DNA of 33,301 bases from Prochloron sp. SulCav_FS08_3_32_3330 (lineage in GTDB: Bacteria; Cyanobacteriota; Cyanobacteriia; Cyanobacteriales; DYNF01), in assembly GCA_020721205.1 (NCBI GenBank), contig DYNF01000045.1, positions 1 through 33,301 of the forward strand, read 5' to 3'. The notes below the pieces were generated by a model that saw only the letters and a list, made by a program, of their open reading frames with translations, was not told the DNA's origin and ran no database searches. The position numbers were made by a program, and so were the translations under genes. This document shows, one piece after another, positions 22,430-30,518 of this stretch (position 1 is the stretch's first letter; each line of letters opens with the position of its first letter).

Positions 22430-24172
22430 AAAACTATCACATTGTAAACGATAATGCTCAATTAACTCATGTTGCATTTTGCGCACTTTTTCTGAGCGTG
22501 GAAGTAACTCAACAGGTTGCCCCGTCGGTATTACTACCTGTTCCACTGCTAAACGAGCTTCCTCTAAAGCCTCTATTTCGTCATTGTTACGATTACGAGT
22601 AAATAACCCGATTTCTTTTGGCTCTAGGATCGGGGGATCATCTATTTTTAATAATCGTCTTAAAGCTCTTGTTATTTGCGGAATACTATTCGATTTAATT
22701 CCATAAACAGGAATTTGATTAACTTTCGCTATTTGACGCAATTTTGCATCTTTTTTAATCTGCGATCGCAGGGCAATCAGAGCGTCAGCACTTTTTAATT
22801 CATGGGTTAAAACCACAGGAAAATTTAAAATCTCAATTACCTCCTGTAACTGAGGGCGACTTACTCCATAAGGATATATTTTCAGGGGTAATTCATCGTC
22901 ATTTTTCCATTTAAAATCATTTTTCATTAAATCTTGAGTGTGCCAAGATTGGGCAAGTAATCGCTCAAAATCCTGTTGTTTAACTGTTTTTGAAGATTGA
23001 GTCGAAATTGGAGCTAGAGGTATCATATTACCCGTTGTAGACCAACCTCCTGTATAAATTGGAGTAGGGATAATAGGAGTATCATCTTTAAAACTCTGAA
23101 TAACGGATAAAGGATTTTCTTGGGTAATTTTCACCACCCCTTCATCGCTCACAGTGCGCACCTGTAAAGAGGGCTGATGATGACGTAAAAGCAGATCCAC
23201 CGTTTGAGCAACATTTTCATGAATTACCCATTTTTGACGCTCTAACATTTCCACCGCTATGCCAAAAGTAGGGGGTGCTTTGCGCTCTAATACCGTCTTT
23301 TGTGAGCCTCGACGACGTGCTTCTTCATCCCCTAATGTGACGGCTTGAATACCGCCGATTAAGTCGGCAAGGGTAGGATTTTTAATTAAATTTTCTATTT
23401 GATTACCGTGGGCAGTACCCACAAGCTGAACTCCTCTCTCTGCAATAGTTCTAGCCGCTTGTGCCTCTAATTCTGTGCCAATTTCATCAATGACGATCAC
23501 CTCCGGCGTATGATTTTCCACAGCCTCGATCATTACATGATGTTGTAACTCAGGACGGGCTACCTGCATACGTCTCGCCCGTCCGATCGCAGGGTGAGGA
23601 ATATCGCCATCTCCAGCGATTTCGTTAGAAGTATCAATAATCACCACTCGTTTTTTGAGATCATCAGCCAAAACCCTTGCAATCTCCCGCAGTGCGGTAG
23701 TTTTACCTACTCCGGGACGACCTAATAAGAGAATAGATTGACCAGTTTCGACTAAATCCTGAATCATCGTAATTGTACCAAAAACTGCGCGTCCAATCCG
23801 ACAAGTTAAGCCGATAATCTCCCCGCTACGGTTACGAATAGCACTAATACGGTGTAAAGTGCGCTCAATTCCTCCTCGATTATCACCGCTAAATGTGCCT
23901 ACTTTCTCCACACATTGATCAATTTCCTCTTTTGTTACGGGAATTTCGCTCAAATAGGCTACTTCATCAGGAAAACGAGCTTCGGGAAGCCTACCTAAAT
24001 CCAAAATTACCTCAATTAATTGGTCTTTTTTGGGATGATTTTCAATAGATTCTTTAATTTTTACAGGTAAAATTGCTAAAAGTTTATTGAGATCGTCAGT
24101 AATTTGTCTACGGTGGGCAGGTATTTTTTCAAGCATAGAGGGTGCTGTGATGATTTTTTTATTTTTATTCAT
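22388..24172 (-). CDS. ycf45: Ycf45-like P-loop ATPase with C-terminal R3H domain
   Basis: Ycf45 is a conserved cyanobacterial and algal-plastid protein related to the SpoIIIAA-type AAA ATPases; its role is unsettled. The 594 residues have an N-terminal helical region (1-125), a P-loop domain with Walker A GRPGVGKTT (151-159), TSNEIAGDGDIPHPAIGRAR (181-200), Walker B VIVIDE (225-230) and an arginine-rich GDEEARRRGS. A variable linker (about 345-470) leads to a C-terminal R3H nucleic-acid-binding domain (SEKVRKMQHELIEHYRL, ending PNCRLRIYPA). Single-stranded nucleic acid binding is therefore likely. Its last 13 codons and terminator hairpin are duplicated in tandem downstream. It is convergent with rnc. 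Confidence 0.93.
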   Translation of the reverse strand: MNKNKKIITAPSMLEKIPAHRRQITDDLNKLLAILPVKIKESIENHPKKDQLIEVILDLGRLPEARFPDEVAYLSEIPVTKEEIDQCVEKVGTFSGDNRGGIERTLHRISAIRNRSGEIIGLTCRIGRAVFGTITMIQDLVETGQSILLLGRPGVGKTTALREIARVLADDLKKRVVIIDTSNEIAGDGDIPHPAIGRARRMQVARPELQHHVMIEAVENHTPEVIVIDEIGTELEAQAARTIAERGVQLVGTAHGNQIENLIKNPTLADLIGGIQAVTLGDEEARRRGSQKTVLERKAPPTFGIAVEMLERQKWVIHENVAQTVDLLLRHHQPSLQVRTVSDEGVVKITQENPLSVIQSFKDDTPIIPTPIYTGGWSTTGNMIPLAPISTQSSKTVKQQDFERLLAQSWHTQDLMKNDFKWKNDDELPLKIYPYGVSRPQLQEVIEILNFPVVLTHELKSADALIALRSQIKKDAKLRQIAKVNQIPVYGIKSNSIPQITRALRRLLKIDDPPILEPKEIGLFTRNRNNDEIEALEEARLAVEQVVIPTGQPVELLPRSEKVRKMQHELIEHYRLQCDSFGEEPNCRLRIYPA

Positions 24173-24298
24173 ATTATAATTAAAAAATAATTATTTGTCA
24201 TTGTTGGTTGTTAAAAAAACCTAATATTATTTGAGCAATAGATTAATCTGTTATAATTACTTATAAAAACATTCATTATATTCTTAATCATTATATTT

Positions 24299-25525
24299 AT
24301 GAAGTTCTCTATTGTAAAGACTATTTTCTATACTGTCACAGCTTCATTATTAGTAATCTCCTTTCCTGTTTTAGCTGAATTAGATTCTTCAGAAGCGAAT
24401 AAAGCTAAACAATTTACTGTGGAAATAGATAACAATCTTGATGATGAACATAATAATCATGGTTCTGGTGTAATTATAGAAAAAAATAATAATACTTACA
24501 CTGTTTTAACTAATTGTCATGTTATTTTTAGTGTAGATATGTGTAATGATACCAGTTTAATAACTCAGGAAGTATTAAGAAGGCAGATTGCAATTCTTAT
24601 TGGCAATAATAGAGAAATAACAAATTATCAAACTGTTAAATATTTACCCGGAATTGATTTAGCAATTGTTCAATTTAATAGTTCTAATAATTATCAAGTT
24701 GCCAATATGAATACTGATATATATGAGTTGCAAAATGTCTATGTTACAGGCTATATTTTGCCAACTTCTAACTATCCCCAAGGTGGTTATGCTCCTTTAT
24801 CTACTTCTATTAGAGCAATTAATGCGAATAGAGAGGATGGTTATGAAATTATTTTAAGAGACAGTAGCCAAGCTGGAAGTTCAGGAGGTGCTGTAATAGA
24901 TGATAATGCAAATCTTGTTGGTATTAATGGCGAATCATTTGAGTTTAATTATCAAACAAATACTCAAGTTGGTGCGGCTATTCCTATTTCTATTTTTTTG
25001 AATAGAAGAAATAATTTTATTTCACCTCCCGGAATTACTATTGTTGATAATAATATAAATAACAATTCTGAACTTCCACTATTTCCGGAGGTTGGTGATT
25101 TTGATCTTCCTGATAAACTTAAACAAAAATATTTTTACAATGTAAAAAATAGCTTAAATCGTTTAAAACAACAAGGCAGATCTTTTTATTGTGGAACAGA
25201 TAACGGGTTTCCAGCTACAATATATCAATCAGACACTGGAGCAGAACTAGCTTTAATACAATATGTTACTGAATATTCCAATTATAGTTCCCAATCTCTT
25301 TGTCAAAGAATATCTAATAATTTTGAAATTAATCGCAGGAATGGAACTTTAATGTATATAGTACCAAGTTTTATTGATGATCACCCTGTAATATGTGCCA
25401 GTAGAACCGAAAATGGTACTTGTGATCATTTATTATTTCCCGTTCCTTATGGAATGAATGCAGATGAAATTCTTGAAAATTTTATGCAATGTAATAATGG
25501 ATTTTGTAGTCCTTTACAATTATAA
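24299..25525 (+). CDS. Secreted trypsin-like serine protease fused to a COP23 domain
   Basis: The 408-residue protein has a signal peptide (1-26, ending PVLA) and a trypsin-like protease fold with the full triad: H74 (TNCHVI), D120 (PGIDLAIVQF) and S195 (QAGSSGGAV). A spacer with Asn-rich and Pro-rich segments (about 238-275) leads to a C-terminal COP23-like domain (about 290-405; FYCGTDNGFPATIY, LCQRISNNFE, CDHLLFPVP) with several Cys that may pair outside the cytoplasm. COP23 was first described as a circadian-oscillating membrane-associated protein in Synechococcus; its function is unknown. It is monocistronic. The next genes are toxin-antitoxin parts, so this may be an accessory patch. 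Confidence 0.85.
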   Translation: MKFSIVKTIFYTVTASLLVISFPVLAELDSSEANKAKQFTVEIDNNLDDEHNNHGSGVIIEKNNNTYTVLTNCHVIFSVDMCNDTSLITQEVLRRQIAILIGNNREITNYQTVKYLPGIDLAIVQFNSSNNYQVANMNTDIYELQNVYVTGYILPTSNYPQGGYAPLSTSIRAINANREDGYEIILRDSSQAGSSGGAVIDDNANLVGINGESFEFNYQTNTQVGAAIPISIFLNRRNNFISPPGITIVDNNINNNSELPLFPEVGDFDLPDKLKQKYFYNVKNSLNRLKQQGRSFYCGTDNGFPATIYQSDTGAELALIQYVTEYSNYSSQSLCQRISNNFEINRRNGTLMYIVPSFIDDHPVICASRTENGTCDHLLFPVPYGMNADEILENFMQCNNGFCSPLQL

Positions 25526-25554
25526 TAAACTTAATTTTGTTTATGATCTAAATT

Positions 25555-25626
25555 ATGGATGTTTATTTTATACTAAATAATATTACTTTCGTTTGGAATC
25601 AAGAAAAAACTAAAATTAATCCTTAA
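25555..25626 (+). pseudogene. N-terminal stub of a BrnT-like toxin
   Basis: A 23-codon frame reads MDVYFILNNITFVWNQEKTK then INP and TAA. The pattern (short beta strand, ITFVWN.EK...N) matches the start of BrnT-type RNase toxins, which normally run about 90 residues. The expected continuation (KHGVSFE and onward) is absent from all frames, and the antitoxin starts 10 bases later. This suggests that a deletion removed most of the toxin. The homology call rests on about 20 residues. Confidence 0.55.
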
Positions 25627-25636
25627 AAAAAAGAAT

Positions 25637-25921
25637 ATGAAAATTGAAACATTAAAAAAACGATTACAAGCAAATCGTCAGAAGACTAATATAACAATTT
25701 CAATCCCTGAAGATGTGATTGAAGATTTACAAAAGATTGCTCCCTTATTAGGTTTTTCAAGGTATGAATCTTTAATTCGTGCTTATATTGGTCAAGGTTT
25801 GCGTCATGATTTAGAAAGACTAGAAAACGAAACAATTACAGCTTTAATTGCTAGTTTAAAACGTCGGGGTGTACAAAAGCAAATTATTGATGAAGCATTA
25901 AGTGAAGTGTTACATAATTAA
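25637..25921 (+). CDS. CopG/ribbon-helix-helix-like antitoxin, orphaned
   Basis: This is a 94-residue protein with a ribbon-helix-helix-like segment (NITISIPEDVIEDLQKIAPL, about 18-37; FSRYESLIRAYIGQGLRHDL follows). The C-terminal helix (ENETITALIASLKRRGV to the end) would contact the toxin. In cyanobacteria such proteins often follow a BrnT-type toxin; here only a toxin stub precedes it. It may survive as a DNA-binding regulator or as an anti-addiction gene. Its TAA stop directly abuts the TAG stop of the convergent HepT gene, with no base between. An A-rich leader with a weak AAAGAA precedes the ATG. Confidence 0.75.
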   Translation: MKIETLKKRLQANRQKTNITISIPEDVIEDLQKIAPLLGFSRYESLIRAYIGQGLRHDLERLENETITALIASLKRRGVQKQIIDEALSEVLHN

Positions 25922-26254
25922 CTATTTATTAGTGAGAATTTCATTAATTTGTAAATCTAAAATAGGAATTTCTTGTTCAACAATAAACCAAACAATCTCT
26001 AAATCAACTCGAAAATACTCATGAACTAATAAATTACGAAAATCTGCTATATCTTGCCATGCTATTTGATTATAATTACTTTTAAAATCATTAGACATTG
26101 ATTTAACAGCCTCCCCAATAATTTGTAAATTATATAATATATAAGTCTGGATTAATTCATCTTCTAAAAAAGCATTTTTGCCACGAGTAGAATATTTTTG
26201 AACTTTCAAAATTGCTTCTTGAATATCAATTAATCTTTCTTGATCACTTCTCAT
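25922..26254 (-). CDS. hepT: HepT-like RNase toxin (DUF86)
   Basis: HepT is a HEPN-domain RNase toxin neutralised by the nucleotidyltransferase MntA, which AMPylates a tyrosine near the active site. The chosen start (ATG at 26254) gives 110 residues and overlaps the mntA stop as ATGA; a start at 26266 would add four residues and overlap further. The HEPN helices are visible (LIDIQEAILKVQKY, IIGEAVKSMS), and the catalytic motif RNLLVHEYF shows the RX4H with a following tyrosine, the expected AMPylation site. The set is therefore complete. The gene is translationally coupled to mntA and convergent with the orphan antitoxin. Confidence 0.9.
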   Translation of the reverse strand: MRSDQERLIDIQEAILKVQKYSTRGKNAFLEDELIQTYILYNLQIIGEAVKSMSNDFKSNYNQIAWQDIADFRNLLVHEYFRVDLEIVWFIVEQEIPILDLQINEILTNK

Positions 26255-26544
26255 AAATAAATACACTCCTTTAATACTTCTGGTTTAATTTTTTCTTTAA
26301 GACCATTTTCTGTAACAATATCAACTTTTTTGCCTAAAAGTTTTTCTAAATCTCGAATTAAACGGACTGGAAACCAAGGAGAAATTTTATTTATATCATA
26401 ATCAATTAAAAAATCAATATCGCTAGTTTCTGTCTCTTTTCCTTTCGCCACAGAACCAAAAATTCTAATATTAAAAGCACCGTGTTTTGACGCTATATTT
26501 AAAATTTCTTCTCTTTTTTCTTTTAATAATTGTTGAGCTTTCAT
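26251..26544 (-). CDS. mntA: MntA-like minimal nucleotidyltransferase antitoxin
   Basis: MntA transfers AMP to HepT and so silences it. The 97 residues have the minimal nucleotidyltransferase motif FGSVAKGKETETSDIDFLID (29-48), with GS and two Asp in SDIDFL, and the third Asp in KKVDIVTE. It is the first gene of the pair and overlaps hepT by 4 bases. Length is normal for the family. Only 43 bases separate it from ldpA upstream on the same strand. Confidence 0.92.
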   Translation of the reverse strand: MKAQQLLKEKREEILNIASKHGAFNIRIFGSVAKGKETETSDIDFLIDYDINKISPWFPVRLIRDLEKLLGKKVDIVTENGLKEKIKPEVLKECIYL

Positions 26545-26587
26545 AAGTTTAATTTTCCTAATTTAAAAATCAATATATAACTAATAA

Positions 26588-27685
26588 CTAATCTAACCTT
26601 TTCTTTTTAATTTGATTAACCAAATCAGAAGCAATTTTCACACTGTGCCATAATAAATCATCATTTTCCTCCAAATAAATTGATTTTTCCGTAGTTTCTA
26701 ATTGTTCTAATAAAGGTATTAATAAACTTCTAGCATAACTTCCATAAGCTACCCCTGCAATATAAGGAAAATTTGTTTTTGCTAATTGGTAATAATCTAT
26801 ATTTTCTAATAATAAATTTTCCCTAATTAAATGTTTTTCTTTTAATTTTTTAACCGTATATTGATTAGTTCCTCCTGCTAATTGAATAAAGCCCGGAATT
26901 TTATTTAAAATTGCTTTTTCAGCCATTTTTATCGCTGGATGAGTTGTACCTATTCCTATATCTCCACTCATAGGTCTACCATCAGTTTGCCAGATTAAAG
27001 CACAATTTAAAGGCGAAATTATGGTATATAAATTATTAAGATATTCTATCACATTTTCATGATCTTGACAACTAATAGCTAATAATTTTAAAGAAGAAAT
27101 AATCGGTGTTAAACCTTGCCATAATCGTTTAAAATCATCTTCATGTCCTACTTGAGTATGTATTTCGATCGCATCAATTTTTAACTCTTTAATTAATGGT
27201 AAAATACCATTAATACTCGATACATAAGAACGAGTTTCAATTAAATTTAAAGGACAAATAGGAATACATCTACCACAACCATAACATTTTTCATCTATTA
27301 CTCCATTATGATTAATAGCATTGGCTGGACAAATTTTTTCACAAGGGCGAGGACAATTTTTAGGACATAATAAAGGATTAAATTCTGCTTTACGAAAATG
27401 AGGATCTTCTCCATCATTTAAACTTACCATTAACCAAGGTAAATTATATTTATTAAAACCTTTTTTTTTCGCTTCTAATTTTAATTTTTTTGCAATATTT
27501 AACCCTTCTTTCACAGCATTAATCACCGCAGAATCCGCCGCTACATCTATACAATCTGCCCCCGCTAAACTATAAGCGATCGCTAAACTTCTAATCGTAG
27601 GTAAATCTTGAAAACTCGCTCCACAAATTAATTTAAACCAGTTCCCTTGTATTAATGATTGTAAAGGAATTTCTAAAGTTTTCAC
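26588..27685 (-). CDS. ldpA: LdpA-like iron-sulfur protein (circadian/light input)
   Basis: LdpA of Synechococcus elongatus tunes the period of the Kai clock in response to light, probably by sensing redox state. The 365 residues contain two 4Fe-4S sites: C107, C111, C115, C119 (CPKNCPRPCEKIC) and C134, C137, C140, C144 (CYGCGRCIPIC). The N-terminal AGADCIDVAADSAV and the C-terminal half (IQLAGGTNQYTV) resemble a TIM-barrel-like oxidoreductase fold. Length and domain order fit LdpA. It is divergent from the FHA-ABC transporter and followed by the HepT/MntA pair. No kai genes lie in the window. Confidence 0.9.
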   Translation of the reverse strand: MKTLEIPLQSLIQGNWFKLICGASFQDLPTIRSLAIAYSLAGADCIDVAADSAVINAVKEGLNIAKKLKLEAKKKGFNKYNLPWLMVSLNDGEDPHFRKAEFNPLLCPKNCPRPCEKICPANAINHNGVIDEKCYGCGRCIPICPLNLIETRSYVSSINGILPLIKELKIDAIEIHTQVGHEDDFKRLWQGLTPIISSLKLLAISCQDHENVIEYLNNLYTIISPLNCALIWQTDGRPMSGDIGIGTTHPAIKMAEKAILNKIPGFIQLAGGTNQYTVKKLKEKHLIRENLLLENIDYYQLAKTNFPYIAGVAYGSYARSLLIPLLEQLETTEKSIYLEENDDLLWHSVKIASDLVNQIKKKRLD

Positions 27686-27754
27686 TCTTTTTAATAATTA
27701 ACTAAATTTAATTGATATTATAACTTATAACTGATCTATTATAAACTAATCTAA

Positions 27755-27816
27755 GTTTGTTGTTGTACTTTAGCACCACAAAAGAAAGATTGAGGGCTAG
27801 AGCCTCTACTACAAAC
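27755..27816. repeat. Diverged hairpin of the GTTCGTTGTTG family
   Basis: GTTTGTTGTTGTACTTTAGC (27755-27774) faces a complementary but diverged arm ending CTACTACAAAC (27816). Several paired changes relative to the 22228 copy keep the stem. It lies between divergent ldpA and the transporter gene, 29 bases before the latter's ATG, so it would lie in the 5' leader or promoter. Confidence 0.6.
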
Positions 27817-27844
27817 AAATATATATTAATATATAATAAATATT

Positions 27845-30235
27845 ATGCAAATATCTTCAAATACTCAAACTGTTTTTAGTAATACGCCTTATTTAATATT
27901 TAATAATCAAGGTGATATCTTACCTCCGGTTTCCTTAACTAAACAATATCACGTTTTTGGACGTGATACCAATAAAACTGATATTACCCTTCCGGGGGGG
28001 TGGATGGTTGCTAGTGGCTGTCACGGCAGATTTCAGAAGATTGGCAATGATTATTTTATTTTTGATGGCGACGGCAATAAACCTAGCACTAACGGTTTAT
28101 TTATCAATAATACAAGGGTATCGCTTACTCAAGGGTTAAAACTGCAAAATGGGATGGAGTTTAAAATTGGTCAAAATCCGACGGAATGGATTATTATTAA
28201 CTATTTTGACCCTAGTAGTAGTCAAACAGCCCCTCCTCCCTCCCATCGTAGCGTATCACTGAAAAATCGTTCCGTATTACTTGGACGGGATCCGAATGCT
28301 AATTTAATTCTGGATTCTCCCATTATTTCCCGTCGTCATGCGGTAATTGATCAAGATAGTCAAAACCGTTATACTATAAAGGATTACAGCACTAATGGTA
28401 TTTTTGTTAATGGTCAAAAAGTAAACGGATCGGCAATATTATCCCCGGGATCAAAAATTCAATTAGGTCCTTATACCCTTGTCTTACAAGGAGATGAGCT
28501 AATTTTAGCGGATCAGGGTGATAATATTCGTCTGGACGCTCAGAATATCGTGCGGATCGTTAAAAATAAACAAAATCAACCGATTACTCTCTTAAATGAT
28601 ATCACTTTACCGATCGAGCCGGGTCAATTTGTGGCGTTAGTAGGAGGGAGTGGGGCTGGAAAGTCAACTCTGATGAGGACTTTACTCGGTATTGATCCCA
28701 CAACTCAAGGAGTTGTCTATTTAAACGGTGAAAGTTTGAGAAAGAATTTTAATATTTATCGTACTCAGATCGGCTATGTACCCCAAAGTGATATAGTACA
28801 TAAAAACTTAAGAGTAATTGATGTGTTAAATTATGCCGCAAAATTGCGTTTACCTCCTGATATTAATGTTAAAGAAGTAGTGGAAAAAACCCTTCAACAA
28901 ATTGAAATGAGTGACCGTAGAGATGTATTTGTAAAAGCGTTAAGTGGTGGTCAATTAAAAAGGGTAAGTATTGGGGTAGAATTATTAGCGGATCCTAAGT
29001 TATTTTTCTTAGATGAACCTACTTCTGGTTTAGATCCAGGACTTGATAAAAAGATGATGCAACTATTAAGAAAATTAGCCGATGAAGGACGTACAATTAT
29101 CTTAGTTACCCATGCTACAACTAATATTAATCAATGCGATCGGATTGTTTTTATGGGTGCGGGAGGTTATCTTTGTTATTTCGGACCTCCTCAAGAATGT
29201 TATCAATTTTTTAACATTCAAACTAATGATTTTGCTGACATTTATATTAAGTTAGAAACGAAACAAGCAATATTACAAGAATCTCAAAGATATCGTAACT
29301 CTAATTATTATAAAAATTATATTGAAAATCGTCTTAGTGTAGGGCAACAACCCACCACTAAAAATCAACCTCAACAAGTAAAACCTTCCTTTTTTCAACA
29401 ACTTTTTATTTTAACTCAACGCTATCTTAAATTAGTATTAGAAGATAAAATTAATTTGGTTTTATCTCTTATTACTGCTCCCATTGGTATTGCTTTAATA
29501 AACTTAGCAATACGAGAACAAGAACCGTTAATTATTCCAGCAGAACTTGAACCGGGTTTAGCACCTTTAGCTTTAAGGGTTTTATTTGTGTTTACCTCGG
29601 CGGCTTTATGGGTAGGTTTATCAACTTCTTTGCAAGAAATTGTGAAGGAATCTGATATTTATTTACGGGAAAGATTGGTTAATTTAGGTTTATTTTCCTA
29701 TCTAGGTTCTAAACTTTTAGTGTTAGGAGGATTGGCAGTTATTCAAAGTATTTTAATGACGATAGCTATTTTAATCGGATTTGAGTCTCCTCAATCAGAC
29801 CTAATTTCTTGGGCGATCGGGGCAGGAATTACTACTTTTTTAACTCTTTTTACTTGTATGAGCTTAGGTTTAATGATTTCTGCTATGGTAAAAAATAGCA
29901 CTCAAGCTAATAGTTCATTACCTCTTTTATTGATACCTCAAATCATTTTTTCAGGGGTATTATTTGACATGGAAGGAGCAGGACAAATTATATCTTGGTT
30001 AATGTTAAGTAGTTGGTCAGTGAGAGCTTTTAGTAGTATTGTAAATGTTAATGCGATGGTGCCAGAAGCTCAAGTATTTCCCGATGGTACGACCATTCCC
30101 TTACCTTTTGAAGCTACGGATATTTATAATGCAACATGGGATAATTTAGGCTTAACATGGACAATGTTAGGAGTGCATACTTTGGTTTATTTAACTATCA
30201 CTTTAATCTTACAAAAACGCAAAGATATTTTATAG
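27845..30235 (+). CDS. FHA-FHA-ABC transporter (ABCG-type, half-size)
   Basis: This 796-residue protein combines two forkhead-associated domains, an ABC ATPase and an ABC-2 membrane domain. FHA1 spans about 35-115 and lacks a clear SxxH; FHA2 (about 140-215) has LGRDP, ISRRHAVI and STNGIFVNG, the phosphothreonine-binding set. The ATPase has Walker A GGSGAGKST (267-275), signature LSGGQ (366-370), Walker B LFFLDE (386-391) and H423. A linker (about 450-515) precedes about six membrane segments to the C-terminus. The order ATPase before membrane domain is that of ABCG (White) exporters. The FHA domains suggest control by a Ser/Thr kinase. Cargo is unknown. No partner kinase is in the window. 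Confidence 0.93.
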   Translation: MQISSNTQTVFSNTPYLIFNNQGDILPPVSLTKQYHVFGRDTNKTDITLPGGWMVASGCHGRFQKIGNDYFIFDGDGNKPSTNGLFINNTRVSLTQGLKLQNGMEFKIGQNPTEWIIINYFDPSSSQTAPPPSHRSVSLKNRSVLLGRDPNANLILDSPIISRRHAVIDQDSQNRYTIKDYSTNGIFVNGQKVNGSAILSPGSKIQLGPYTLVLQGDELILADQGDNIRLDAQNIVRIVKNKQNQPITLLNDITLPIEPGQFVALVGGSGAGKSTLMRTLLGIDPTTQGVVYLNGESLRKNFNIYRTQIGYVPQSDIVHKNLRVIDVLNYAAKLRLPPDINVKEVVEKTLQQIEMSDRRDVFVKALSGGQLKRVSIGVELLADPKLFFLDEPTSGLDPGLDKKMMQLLRKLADEGRTIILVTHATTNINQCDRIVFMGAGGYLCYFGPPQECYQFFNIQTNDFADIYIKLETKQAILQESQRYRNSNYYKNYIENRLSVGQQPTTKNQPQQVKPSFFQQLFILTQRYLKLVLEDKINLVLSLITAPIGIALINLAIREQEPLIIPAELEPGLAPLALRVLFVFTSAALWVGLSTSLQEIVKESDIYLRERLVNLGLFSYLGSKLLVLGGLAVIQSILMTIAILIGFESPQSDLISWAIGAGITTFLTLFTCMSLGLMISAMVKNSTQANSSLPLLLIPQIIFSGVLFDMEGAGQIISWLMLSSWSVRAFSSIVNVNAMVPEAQVFPDGTTIPLPFEATDIYNATWDNLGLTWTMLGVHTLVYLTITLILQKRKDIL

Positions 30236-30240
30236 TTTGG

Positions 30241-30392
30241 GTAGAGGCAACGGGTTGAAACCCGTTGCTACATAAGCAAAACAGGCATACGCAGGTTGTT
30301 TTTTTAAATATTAGTTAATATTTAATTAGAAAACCCGTAAAGACGGGTTTTGTTTGGGTAGCAACAGATTTTAATCTGTTGCAAAAAAAAAG
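30241..30392. repeat. Multi-hairpin dispersed element, copy B
   Basis: It aligns with copy A (5738-5892). Stem-loops are at 30247-30268 (GCAACGGG arms), 30330-30351 (AAAACCCG/CGGGTTTT) and 30361-30382 (GCAACAGATT/AATCTGTTGC). The region around ACAGGCATACGCAGGTT is less paired than in copy A. It begins 5 bases after the transporter stop. The rest of the 283-base gap to the dehydrogenase gene (30393-30518) is AT-rich, and I see nothing else in it. Confidence 0.88.
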
Positions 30393-30518
30393 AGAGTTAG
30401 AGGAAATTAAACAAAATTTTGAGGAAATGTTTTATAATAAAAAGCAAAGATGAACCAAAAAGTTTATTTTTTCTATCTCCTATCTTTCGTCAATATTTAA
30501 TCAAAAATAAATAAAATA

